A stretch of 64,000 nucleotides of DNA from Corynebacterium sp. ACRQK. GTDB lineage: Bacteria > Actinomycetota > Actinomycetes > Mycobacteriales > Mycobacteriaceae. The stretch lies in contig NZ_JAKRMU010000003.1 in assembly GCF_022345965.1 (NCBI RefSeq), forward strand, positions 124,001 to 188,000, in the 5' to 3' direction. Below the pieces are notes generated by a model. The model was not told the origin of the DNA, did no database searches, and saw nothing but the letters and a program-made list of their open reading frames with translations. Of this stretch, positions 26,878 through 33,865 are shown one piece after another; the first letter of the stretch is position 1, and each line of letters begins with the position of its first letter. Both the position numbers and the translations under genes were made by a program.

Positions 26878-26881
26878 AAGA

Positions 26882-26921
26882 AACCGGAGGTAACATACCC
26901 TTTCGAGTTTGTTACTTCCGG
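26882..26921. terminator. Inverted repeat, possible terminator
   Basis: ACCGGAGGTAAC (26882-26893) pairs with GTTACTTCCGGT (26910-26921) with one mismatch. There is no long T-run, so termination is uncertain; it may be an IS end. Confidence 0.45.
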
Positions 26922-27057
26922 TGGTGCAGTTTGTTCAACTGCTCATCAGGATCTTACGGGGGATAACACTAACACACCCTGACTCTTGGAAAACGCAGCA
27001 CACAGACCGTGCACACCCTCACCGATAAAATGGGCACCAGTCCCGAAAGGAGAAGGA

Positions 27058-27321
27058 ATGTACACGACCATCACCCTCGCCGCACTCGCAGTACTTTTCG
27101 TCTTAATCATCCAGACCATCCGCCGCGAACGGCCAGAAGACCGTATGTATTACGCCGCGCTTGGAGGCAGCATAAGCGCAGCAATGATCCTTGTCCCCTC
27201 CTTCCTTTTCACCCAGGCCGGTCTCTCGCGAGAACTGGCCGCACTGCTCATCTCCTTCGGCCTACTAGCCTTGTGGATTACCATTTTCGGACTCCGCCTA
27301 AACGCAAGAACTAGCAGGTAA
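27058..27321 (+). CDS. Small integral membrane protein of unknown function
   Basis: 87 residues from ATG 27058, chosen for the strong AAAGGAGAAGGA ribosome site; the frame opens further upstream without one. Three hydrophobic helices are evident (about 4-21, 37-55 and 60-78) with an Arg-rich loop RRERPEDR between the first two. No family is recognised. Its stop is 6 bp before the first unit of a phased palindrome array, so it probably belongs to the same plasmid-derived module. Confidence 0.65.
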   Translation: MYTTITLAALAVLFVLIIQTIRRERPEDRMYYAALGGSISAAMILVPSFLFTQAGLSRELAALLISFGLLALWITIFGLRLNARTSR

Positions 27322-27326
27322 ACCTG

Positions 27327-27416
27327 CATAACACAGAACATATGCTTTAGCATATGGCGGAACATACGCTATAACATATGCCTAAACATATGTTCCGCCA
27401 TATGGCAGGACTCGCG
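27327..27416. repeat. Array A: CATATG palindromes at exact 12-bp pitch
   Basis: Sites start at 27327 (CATAAC), 27339, 27351, 27363 (CATACG), 27375, 27387 and 27399, each exactly 12 bp apart; five are perfect CATATG. An 11-bp inverted repeat GGCGGAACATA/TATGTTCCGCC spans part of it. It ends CTCGCG-GGCGC. Such regular arrays are typical of operators or centromere-like sites for cooperatively binding dimers. Confidence 0.9.
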
Positions 27417-27600
27417 GGCGCACGAATACGCAGATTCCCGCCCGCAGTAGAGAAAAGGAGGGCTACGGGCTCAGTGTGGGAGTATTGCGAAACCTTCGCG
27501 CGCCCATTAGCCTAAAAAGTGACAGCACAGTTCATCCCTGAATTGCGGCTGCACAATAAAAAGAGCCCCAACGAGTGCCAGCTCGTTGAGACCCTCGGGC
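27417..27600. other. Intergenic stretch between array A and the 49-residue ORF
   Basis: No gene seen apart from a terminator-like stem: CAACGAG (about 27569-27575) with CTCGTTG (27582-27588), reading toward AAAAAGAG on the plus strand, i.e. a T-run for the minus-strand ORF. Confidence 0.55.
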
Positions 27601-27750
27601 CTAAAGACCCACGTGAAGCATCGCGGTAACGAGCTTCACGATTACGGTCACAAGAACTATGACCTTGGTAGCCACATCTAGCCAGTCAAGCTTGGTGGCA
27701 TCAAGGTCTTTTCTTTTGCGACCGGGTGTATCCAATGAGTGTTTACCCAT
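27601..27750 (-). CDS. 49-residue single-helix membrane peptide
   Basis: The ORF starts at ATG 27750 behind a strong AAAGGGAGG ribosome site. It encodes a basic, soluble N-terminus (MGKHSLDTPGRKRKDLD) and one hydrophobic helix (VATKVIVLVTVIVKLVTAML). It is followed by a terminator-like stem and preceded by a long stable hairpin (27774-27813). A structured leader, short hydrophobic peptide and immediate terminator are the layout of type I toxins, but no antisense RNA has been shown and a holin-like or regulatory role is also possible. Confidence 0.55.
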   Translation of the reverse strand: MGKHSLDTPGRKRKDLDATKLDWLDVATKVIVLVTVIVKLVTAMLHVGL

Positions 27751-27773
27751 TGTCTACCTCCCTTTACGTCGTA

Positions 27774-27813
27774 GGGTTGTCCGCTCGCCTGAAAAAGGCG
27801 CGCGGGACAGCCC
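27774..27813 (-). promoter_or_regulatory. Long hairpin in the leader of the 49-residue peptide gene
   Basis: GGGTTGTCCGC plus CGCC (27774-27789) pairs with GGCG plus GCGGGACAGCCC (27797-27813) around a TGAAAAA loop, with one mismatch and one G-U. It ends 10-15 nt upstream of the ribosome site, so it could control translation. Confidence 0.65.
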
Positions 27814-28071
27814 ACGTCACGCGCGGGCCTTACCGCGCACCGACGAGGAAGTCACGCCCACGCCCCACCACAGGTGGCGGGGCATGATTGTGAACCGGCA
27901 CTAACGTTAGCAGCCACCCCTGACGAGACCTAGAAGCATGATTTCACCCCTGCCTTTATAAAAGCCGCCCATGAGGGGAAACCCGTACAGTGCTACTTGC
28001 AGCTGCACTCAACACCGCTAATTTCTCTGCCTGTCACCCTATCTAGACGCACGAAAATGCTGGCAGTGCTA
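27814..28071. other. Intergenic stretch upstream of the 49-residue peptide gene
   Basis: No supported gene. On the minus strand a 22-codon frame (27817-27885, starting MPRHLWWGVGV) with two adjacent Trp lies just before the hairpin but lacks a ribosome site. A TAACGTTA palindrome is at about 27901-27908. Confidence 0.4.
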
Positions 28072-28149
28072 CATAACTGCCGACATATGCTTTAGCATAT
28101 GCCTAAACATATGTCCCGCCATATGGCAAGACATATGACGGGGCTCATG
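28072..28149. repeat. Array B: CATATG palindromes at exact 12-bp pitch
   Basis: Sites start at 28072 (CATAAC), 28084, 28096, 28108, 28120 and 28132; five are perfect CATATG. It is array A with two units (24 bp) less, shares the leading CATAAC, and ends CTCATG-GGCGC. It lies 34 bp beyond the stop codon of the resolvase gene. Confidence 0.9.
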
Positions 28150-28182
28150 GGCGCGCTGATCTACCATCACGGCTGCACTACC

Positions 28183-28776
28183 CTAGGTGTTTTTCAATGC
28201 TCGATACACCGTAGGACGGGTTACCCCAAATTCCCGCGCTAGTGCTGCCTTTGACTCCCCTGCCAATATGCGCCGTTTAATCTCCGCTACTTGCTGCGGG
28301 CTAAGAGCGGGTTTGCGGCCTTTGTACTTTCCGGCCTTTTTCGCCAACGCAATCCCCTCCGCCTGGCGCTCGCGGATAATGGCCCGCTCAAACTCCGCGA
28401 AGCTACCGAGAATTCCGAGCATTAAATCCGCGCGCGGATCGGACGTGTCTTTCGCAAACGCGAGATTCTCATGCAGGAAAGTAACAGTCACACCCTTGCC
28501 GGTAAGTTCATCAACAATACCGCGCAGATCTGTCAGCGATCGGGCGAGACGGTCAATCGACGACACGACAAGTTCGTCACCGTCTCGCACGTACGCCATA
28601 CACTCGACAAGTCCAGGGCGGGCAGTCTTGGTGCGGCCGGAAATCCTATCTTCAAAAAACCGGTCAATCCTGCCGGAAGCATTGAGTAGTTCTTTCTGGC
28701 GCTGATTATTCTGCTCCACCGTGGAGACACGGATATAGCCCACCCGCTGCCCATGCGAACCAGAGTCATTGACCAT
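28183..28776 (-). CDS. Serine recombinase of the resolvase/invertase family
   Basis: 197 residues and complete. The catalytic domain begins RVGYIRVSTVEQNNQRQ, where Ser in IRVST is the nucleophile, with DRLARSLTDL and the long E-helix (GSFAEFERAIIRERQAEGI). The C-terminal helix-turn-helix (ALAREFGVTRPTVYRAL) binds the crossover site. It is the size of plasmid multimer resolvases and DNA invertases. Its start codon overlaps the stop of the upstream small gene (TAATG), so the two are translationally coupled. A res site is expected nearby but is not certain. Confidence 0.9.
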   Translation of the reverse strand: MVNDSGSHGQRVGYIRVSTVEQNNQRQKELLNASGRIDRFFEDRISGRTKTARPGLVECMAYVRDGDELVVSSIDRLARSLTDLRGIVDELTGKGVTVTFLHENLAFAKDTSDPRADLMLGILGSFAEFERAIIRERQAEGIALAKKAGKYKGRKPALSPQQVAEIKRRILAGESKAALAREFGVTRPTVYRALKNT

Positions 28777-29042
28777 TAGTCTTCGCTCCGCGAAGGTTTA
28801 AAGGCGGCATTCTCTTGTTCTATGACTGCATCACGATACGACTCGATTGCATCCGAGAGGGCATAAAGCTGAACACCGTCGAGGCCATCAGCGTCAGCAA
28901 GCAAGGATTGTACAATCCTGCCCAACGCCTGCTGCCCCGACGAGAGTCCACCATGCAGATCTTTCACCCGCGCCAACGCGGGTACAGAGTCAATATGACT
29001 TTCAATATGGAAACCGTCAGACGATAACATCACACTCACCAC
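28776..29042 (-). CDS. Small protein translationally coupled to the resolvase
   Basis: 88 residues; no known domain recognised. It ends in TAATG shared with the resolvase start. Its middle matches the protein at 21892-22128 (LSxG, RIV, LxADxDxLDGxQ, AL), making the two paralogues within one island. Acidic and helix-rich with a charged tail. The coupling suggests an accessory role for recombination, or a plasmid-maintenance protein; neither is proven. Confidence 0.6.
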   Translation of the reverse strand: MVSVMLSSDGFHIESHIDSVPALARVKDLHGGLSSGQQALGRIVQSLLADADGLDGVQLYALSDAIESYRDAVIEQENAAFKPSRSED

Positions 29043-29218
29043 TTTCTGTAAACATAAGGCTTAGACCCCGCTAGACACGTGTAAAACAATGCTAGGAACG
29101 GCCCTATTTTACAGGAAACATTCTGCCGCACACCGGCGTAACAATAGGGTGTACCCCAGGTGCCCCTACCAGCGCCCGCAGTTGAAGGCTTCACCTACCA
29201 AATGGTAAAGTTAGCTAT
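29043..29218 (+). promoter_or_regulatory. Upstream region of the TetR/SMR cassette
   Basis: An inverted repeat TACCA-AA-TGGTA (about 29196-29207) lies just before the tetR start and is a likely operator. GGGTGTACCCCAG at 29147-29159 recurs at 30921-30933 beyond the cassette. Confidence 0.5.
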
Positions 29219-29764
29219 ATGCGAACCAGTCAGCGCTCCGAGATCCTGGAAGCTGCCCTCCGCGTCATGAACGCAGCGGAGGGTGGCGACATTACCCTTG
29301 ACGCAGTGACCCACGAGGCCGGGCTCACCAAACCGGGATTGCTATATCACTTCCGCAACCGCGACGTACTGCTCGCCGCGATCGTCGACCACGCTGCGGC
29401 CAACGTCGAGAACGACATGACTGCCACCCTTGGCAAGCCCCTCGAGAACGCCAACGCCACCGAGCGGCTCCTGAGCTACGTTCACGTCGCCGCCCACGGG
29501 GCCGCCAAGCGCGCCGAGTTCATCATCTGGGGCCAAGCGACGTATCGGCCCGAACTCACCGAACCGTGGACTACGCGGATGGGCCGCTGGCTCGAACTCC
29601 CGGACGATCTCGACGCCGCCACCCGAGCCAGGCTGACCACCGCCCGACTCGCCGCCGACGGACTCTGGGGCGCCCAGGCCACAGGTGTGTCCACCCTCCA
29701 CGGCGCGGATCTCGAAGCCGTCGTCTCCAGCATTCGCTCCCTGATCGAAGGAACAACCCCATGA
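29219..29764 (+). CDS. TetR-family repressor
   Basis: 181 residues. The N-terminal helix-turn-helix (RSEILEAALRVMNAAEGGDITLDAVTHEAGLTKPGLLYHFRNRDVLLAAIV) is the TetR DNA-binding domain. The C-terminal domain is ligand-binding. It overlaps the first SMR gene by ATGA, so it probably autoregulates the whole operon and responds to a cationic substrate of the pump. High GC fits an actinobacterial donor. Confidence 0.9.
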   Translation: MRTSQRSEILEAALRVMNAAEGGDITLDAVTHEAGLTKPGLLYHFRNRDVLLAAIVDHAAANVENDMTATLGKPLENANATERLLSYVHVAAHGAAKRAEFIIWGQATYRPELTEPWTTRMGRWLELPDDLDAATRARLTTARLAADGLWGAQATGVSTLHGADLEAVVSSIRSLIEGTTP

Positions 29765-30120
29765 AGCAGTGGTTCCTGCTCGCTGGCGCCATCACTACCG
29801 AAGTGGCGGCGACGCTGTCTCTCAAGGCGGCGCTCAATCACCCATCCTGGTACATCGTGGTTGCTGCCGGATACATCGGCACTTTCGTCTTCCTCACCTT
29901 CTGCCTGCGCGAAGGAATGCAGATCGGCGTCGCCTATGGCATCTGGGGAGCCAGCGGGGTCGTGCTCGCCGCCGTGCTATCCGCCGCGATTTTCGGTGAA
30001 CCTCTGACCGCTGTGATGGGTCTTGGAATGGTTGCGATCATCAGCGGTGTCCTCACCGTCGAACTCGGCTCCCAGAAAGCTCAGCAAACCGCAGCCCAGG
30101 AAGCAGGAGTCAACTCATGA
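29761..30120 (+). CDS. Small multidrug resistance (SMR) transporter subunit A
   Basis: 119 residues, four transmembrane helices. The essential membrane-embedded Glu is in GAITTEVAATLSLKA (equivalent to EmrE Glu14), with GVAYGIWGASGVV in helix 3. It overlaps tetR (ATGA) and the second SMR gene (ATGA). Tandem, unequal SMR genes usually form a heterodimeric pump that exchanges protons for quaternary ammonium compounds or guanidinium-like cations. Confidence 0.92.
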   Translation: MKQWFLLAGAITTEVAATLSLKAALNHPSWYIVVAAGYIGTFVFLTFCLREGMQIGVAYGIWGASGVVLAAVLSAAIFGEPLTAVMGLGMVAIISGVLTVELGSQKAQQTAAQEAGVNS

Positions 30121-30446
30121 GATGGATCTTCCTCGCAGGCGCCATCTTGTCCGAAGTCGTCGCGACCATGTCGCTACGAGCCTCCGACGGTGGCCGGGTG
30201 AAGAAATGGTTCATCGGCGTCATCGCGGGGTATCTCGTGGCGTTCGTCGCCTTAAGTCTCGCCTTGGCCGACGGCATGGCCCTTGGCGTCGCCTACGGCA
30301 TCTGGGCAGCATCCGGCGTAGCTCTCACCGCGATCCTCGCCCGGGTCATCTTCCACGAACCCCTCACCCGAACCATGGCCCTCGGCATCCTCCTCATCGC
30401 CGTCGGAGTTCTCACCGTTGAACTCGGCGCCAACTTGGCGAACTGA
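30117..30446 (+). CDS. SMR transporter subunit B
   Basis: 109 residues, four helices. The conserved Glu is in GAILSEVVATMSLRAS and helix 3 has GVAYGIWAASGVAL. It has a charged loop (DGGRVKKW) after helix 1 not found in subunit A, as is usual for paired SMR proteins that insert in opposite topology. ATGA overlap with subunit A implies coupled translation. Confidence 0.92.
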   Translation: MRWIFLAGAILSEVVATMSLRASDGGRVKKWFIGVIAGYLVAFVALSLALADGMALGVAYGIWAASGVALTAILARVIFHEPLTRTMALGILLIAVGVLTVELGANLAN

Positions 30447-30515
30447 CGCATTTCCGCAGGTAAACCAGGCAGATTGGTGTGCTGCACCACGAGGCGCACA
30501 GACAAAGGCTCCCCA

Positions 30516-30860
30516 ATGAGCGCCTGTGGGCCTAGCGTTGTGGATGTGATCACCTGTGTCGTCCACTACACCATCGACCCCGACCAGATCGCAGCCTTTG
30601 AACAGTTCGCCCGCGCTTGGATGCGGCATGTCGACGAACACGGCGGCACCCACCACGGGTACTACCTACCCGCGGAAGGTGTGAGTGACCGTGCGGAATC
30701 CCTGTTCAGCTTCCCCAGCCTGGCTGCCTACGAGCAGTACCGCACCTTGTTCGGCACCCACTCGGACTTCATCGCCGCTGACCGGATTCGAGACGAGTCC
30801 GAGTGCGTCCTGCGGTACGAGCGCACCTTCATGCGGCCGCTCCTACCCCAGGGACACTGA
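30516..30860 (+). CDS. NIPSNAP-family protein
   Basis: 114 residues from ATG 30516 (AAAGG upstream). The ferredoxin-like alpha/beta barrel of NIPSNAP proteins is indicated by VVHYTIDPDQIAAFEQFARAWM and the LRYERTFMRPLL end. No enzymatic activity is known for most members. It follows the SMR pair by 69 bp and probably belongs to the same resistance cassette, where such genes often accompany efflux pumps. Confidence 0.8.
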   Translation: MSACGPSVVDVITCVVHYTIDPDQIAAFEQFARAWMRHVDEHGGTHHGYYLPAEGVSDRAESLFSFPSLAAYEQYRTLFGTHSDFIAADRIRDESECVLRYERTFMRPLLPQGH

Positions 30861-30979
30861 AAGGGACTCCGGCAGCACGCTCGGCACAACCCACAACGCC
30901 GCAGGTCAGCGCGTACAGATGGGTGTACCCCAGAGCGCGAATCAGCATGGACCTATAAAGCGACTATCCTATACCGGTC

Positions 30980-31336
30980 TGGCCACCGGCGGTGATCGCC
31001 CGATAGAGGTAGCATCACCTGCCGCCGACTCGGATATAGGTCTCATCGACCCGCCAGGAACTGGCCTGGCAGTCAGGTACCTGCCGGTACCACCGTGTTT
31101 GCTTGTCCAGCTCAGGGGCGTATTTCTGGACCCAGCGGTAGATCGTGGTGTGATCGACCGGCACGCCCCGCTGAAGTCATCATTTCCTCCAGATCGCGGT
31201 AGCTCACCCCGTAGCGGCAGTACCACCGCACTGCCCATAGAATGATGTCACGGGGGAAATGACGACCGGAGAAGATACCCATGGCTGTGACTATTTCACG
31301 TCACTCTTCCTACTGCCCCAACTGTGCAACAGCACC
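30980..31336 (-). mobile_element. IS6-family relic (5' part of transposase and one end)
   Basis: The sequence aligns with about 19,030-19,383 of the IS6 element: the same N-terminal transposase region with many substitutions and a small indel after CACGCCCCGC that breaks the frame. The terminal repeat GGTGCTGTTGCACA ends at 31336. The other end and the DDE half are missing. Confidence 0.85.
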
Positions 31337-31343
31337 AATAAAC

Positions 31344-31372
31344 TGGCGCCCCGGTTATAAGTTGGGGCGCCA
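31344..31372 (-). terminator. Terminator after the SulP gene
   Basis: Perfect 9-bp stem TGGCGCCCC (31344-31352) with GGGGCGCCA (31364-31372), 26 bp beyond the SulP stop. Confidence 0.8.
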
Positions 31373-31398
31373 AGTCGATGTGCTCGAGTCGGGGGATG

Positions 31399-32958
31399 TT
31401 AGTGGCCGGTGCCAAGCCGGCCAGACAGGCGGTTCAGCCGGTCCTGACTGGGACCGTCGAGCCCGATAATGGACACGGTTTTGCCTCTGTCCTGGAACTT
31501 CTGCGTAATCGCGTCAAAGGTCGCGACCGTGGAGGCATCCCAGATCTCCGCCTCAGTGAGATCAATAGTGATATGACGGGCAGAATCGGTGTAATCAAAG
31601 CGATAAACCAGGTCATTGCTTGATGCCCAAAACAACTGGCCATGCACCCGGTAGGTACGAGTATCAATCTCTCCATCGCCGTCGCCGTCGATCTCGGAGA
31701 CCTTTTCAATGGAAGCGATATGTGCCATCCGACGGGCGAACATGATCATCGCGGTGACCACACCCAACACCACACCAATGGCCAGGTTGCTGGTGGCTAG
31801 GGTGGCAATAATCGTCACGGCCATAACAATGGTCTCAGAGACCGGCATGAGTTTAAGGGTGCGTGGATGCACCGAGTGCCAGTCGATGGTGCCGACCGAG
31901 ACCATGATCATGATTGCCACCAGCGCAGCCATCGGGATCATGCCAACGATGTCGCCCAGTGCCAGGACCAGGACCAGCAGGAACACACCGGCTAACAGGG
32001 TGGATAGGCGGGTACGTGCCCCGGATTCGCGGACGTTGATCATGGTTTGACCGATCATCGCGCAGCCACCCATGCCGCCGAAGAAACCGGAGGCAATATT
32101 AGCCACCCCCTGTCCCCAGGATTCACGAGTTTTATCGGAATGAGTGTCGGTGATGTCATCGACGAGCTTGGCGGTCATCACCGATTCCATGAGACCGACC
32201 ACGGCCATGGCCAGGGCATAAGGCGCGATGATCTGCAGGGTCTCCAACGTCCACGGCACGTTCGGAATAAACAGGGACGGTAAGGTCTCCGGCATCTTGC
32301 CCATGTCCGAGACCGTCGGGACAGTCAAACCGGCGGCAATGACCAAACCGGTGAGCACGATAATCGTGACCAGCGGGGCGGGGATCACACTGGTGAGCTT
32401 GGGGAAGAAAATCATGATCACCACACCCAAGCCGACGAGTGGGTAGACTATCCAAGGCACATCAATGAGGTGTTCGAGTTGGGCGGTGAAAATCATAATG
32501 CCCAGTGCATTGACGAAACCCAGCATCACCGATCGGGGGATAAAACGCTGAAGTTTCGCCACACCGAGGGCGCCGAGCACGATTTGTAGGACACCGCCCA
32601 ACAGGACGGTGGCGATGAAATAATCCATCCCGTAACCACGCGCCACAGGAGCAATGACTAGGGCAATAGCCCCGGTGGCGCCGGTGGTCATTGCCGGGCG
32701 GCCACCGGTAAAGGCGATCGCAATGGCCATGACTACCGAGGAAAACAGACCCATGGCTGGGTCAACACCGGCAAGGATGGAAAAGGCAATGGCCTCAGGG
32801 ATCAGCGCCAGGGATACCGCCAGTCCGGCCAGAATCTCTATACGGATACGGGCGGGGGAAGAAAATGCGTAACGGAAGGATGCGATGATCCCGGTAGGGG
32901 CATCAGCGCCGTCTGGACTCAGGAGGGGGCGGGGGGCCGCCGTGCTAGTTTCAGTCAT
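31399..32958 (-). CDS. SulP-family inorganic anion transporter with STAS domain
   Basis: 519 residues. About 10-12 transmembrane helices; the SulP signature region is visible at LAGLAVSLALIPEAIAFSILAGVDPAMGLFSS and the GGMGGCAMIGQTMINV segment. A cytosolic STAS domain forms the C-terminus (ITIDLTEAEIWDASTVATFD). Members carry sulfate, bicarbonate or dicarboxylates; the substrate cannot be chosen here. It is transcribed divergently from a MerR-type regulator with a shared operator-like dyad. Confidence 0.9.
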   Translation of the reverse strand: MTETSTAAPRPLLSPDGADAPTGIIASFRYAFSSPARIRIEILAGLAVSLALIPEAIAFSILAGVDPAMGLFSSVVMAIAIAFTGGRPAMTTGATGAIALVIAPVARGYGMDYFIATVLLGGVLQIVLGALGVAKLQRFIPRSVMLGFVNALGIMIFTAQLEHLIDVPWIVYPLVGLGVVIMIFFPKLTSVIPAPLVTIIVLTGLVIAAGLTVPTVSDMGKMPETLPSLFIPNVPWTLETLQIIAPYALAMAVVGLMESVMTAKLVDDITDTHSDKTRESWGQGVANIASGFFGGMGGCAMIGQTMINVRESGARTRLSTLLAGVFLLVLVLALGDIVGMIPMAALVAIMIMVSVGTIDWHSVHPRTLKLMPVSETIVMAVTIIATLATSNLAIGVVLGVVTAMIMFARRMAHIASIEKVSEIDGDGDGEIDTRTYRVHGQLFWASSNDLVYRFDYTDSARHITIDLTEAEIWDASTVATFDAITQKFQDRGKTVSIIGLDGPSQDRLNRLSGRLGTGH

Positions 32959-33010
32959 AGATGTCCAATCTTTGAGGGGATAGGTAACTGGGCGAACGCC
33001 CGAAAGGAAT

Positions 33011-33036
33011 CCAACCCTCTAGTAACTTTAGGTTTG
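33011..33036. promoter_or_regulatory. MerR-type operator dyad between SulP and merR-like genes
   Basis: An imperfect 26-bp dyad, left arm CCAACCCTCTAG and right arm complement CCAAACCTAAAG, fits the operators of MerR-family activators that sit in an over-long promoter spacer. Confidence 0.6.
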
Positions 33037-33127
33037 GTGATGGTGGTCATGGTAGCGGGAGTTTTACTCAACCGCCAACCCAGGCACAGGAACCCGTGAG
33101 CAACATCACCGTGAAGGAGAACAGGCA

Positions 33128-33532
33128 ATGCAAAACAGTAATTTCAAGATCGGCGAGGTCGTTGACCAGACGGGGTTGTCGATTCCCACCTTGCGTTATT
33201 ATGACAACGTCGGCCTGATTACCCCATCGGGGCGTAGCCCTGGTGGGTTCAGGCTTTATAGTGAGGCTGATGTACGTCGTGTTTTGCTGGTGCGACGGAT
33301 GAAACCGCTGGGGTTTACTCTGGATCAGATGCGGGAATTCCTGGAAGCTGCGGAGATTCTTCATAGTTCAGATGGCGGGCAGGACAGTGATACCGCACAG
33401 CAGGCACGGAGTAATGCCAAGGCCACCCTTGCCGACATTCGTGAGGAGACGCGCACCCGCTACGAAAAGCTACGCAAGCAAATTTCCTACGCTGAGGAAT
33501 TCCTCGATCTGGTCAACACCCTGGCACCCTAA
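33128..33532 (+). CDS. MerR-family transcriptional regulator
   Basis: 134 residues. The winged helix (FKIGEVVDQTGLSIPTLRYYDNVGLI...GFRLYSEADVRRVLLVRRMKPLGFTLDQM) is followed by a dimerisation coiled coil and a short C-terminus with no Cys cluster, so it is not a typical metal sensor. It is divergent from SulP, which it probably controls, through the dyad at 33011-33036. Confidence 0.9.
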   Translation: MQNSNFKIGEVVDQTGLSIPTLRYYDNVGLITPSGRSPGGFRLYSEADVRRVLLVRRMKPLGFTLDQMREFLEAAEILHSSDGGQDSDTAQQARSNAKATLADIREETRTRYEKLRKQISYAEEFLDLVNTLAP

Positions 33533-33825
33533 ACTGCCCCCATCCTTCGCAGGGAGAAAAAGACCATCGTATTGAATGCGCTCTGTCGAATCGCGTTCCA
33601 GATGAAGTGGACGAACGCCCGCGGCCTCTCCGGAGTGGATGGCGATAGTACAGAGGACTTCTGAAATCCGTGCAGACGACTCCTCAAAACGACACAGTCA
33701 TCCAAGGTCACAAAATCGAAAATTGTCACTTAACCCCATCACTTCCAAACCGGCTTAAGTGACAAAATGCCATCGCTAAAGTCCCGATTTGAGTCCCAGG
33801 ACGTGCGCCTTAAGAGAAATAACTA
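33533..33825. other. Right-end non-coding stretch of the island
   Basis: No gene supported. It carries an inverted repeat TTGTCACTTAA (about 33723) / TTAAGTGACAA (about 33757), about 45 bp overall, which looks like a small hairpin element or IS remnant. Confidence 0.5.
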
Positions 33826-33859
33826 AAGCCCCTACCAGTGTTTCTCCTGGTAGGGGCTT
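33826..33859 (-). terminator. Terminator of tRNA-fMet
   Basis: Perfect 13-bp stem AAGCCCCTACCAG (33826-33838) with 33847-33859, beginning 7 bp beyond the tRNA 3' end on the minus strand. This copy was supplied by the island. Confidence 0.9.
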
Positions 33860-33865
33860 GGAAGT

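Larger units (their letters stand above)
26161..26881 (+). mobile_element. ISL3-family element remnant
   Basis: It starts with an ISL3-type terminal sequence, GGCTCTTCCGGTTTTAGAGT. It encodes only the N-terminal zinc-finger part and a short C-terminal end of the transposase; the middle is replaced by the solo IS3 end at 26697-26725. The right end is not clear and the boundary given is approximate. Confidence 0.7.

Noticed and set aside
27817..27885. 22-codon upstream frame with two adjacent Trp (minus strand)
   Set aside because: It resembles an attenuator leader but lacks a ribosome site, and the downstream gene is not a tryptophan gene.
27659..27904. 81-codon plus-strand frame
   Set aside because: No ribosome site; it lies opposite the 49-residue peptide gene, which has one.
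27327..28149. CRISPR array
   Set aside because: The units are 6-bp palindromes at 12-bp pitch with no spacer-sized unique sequences and no cas genes.
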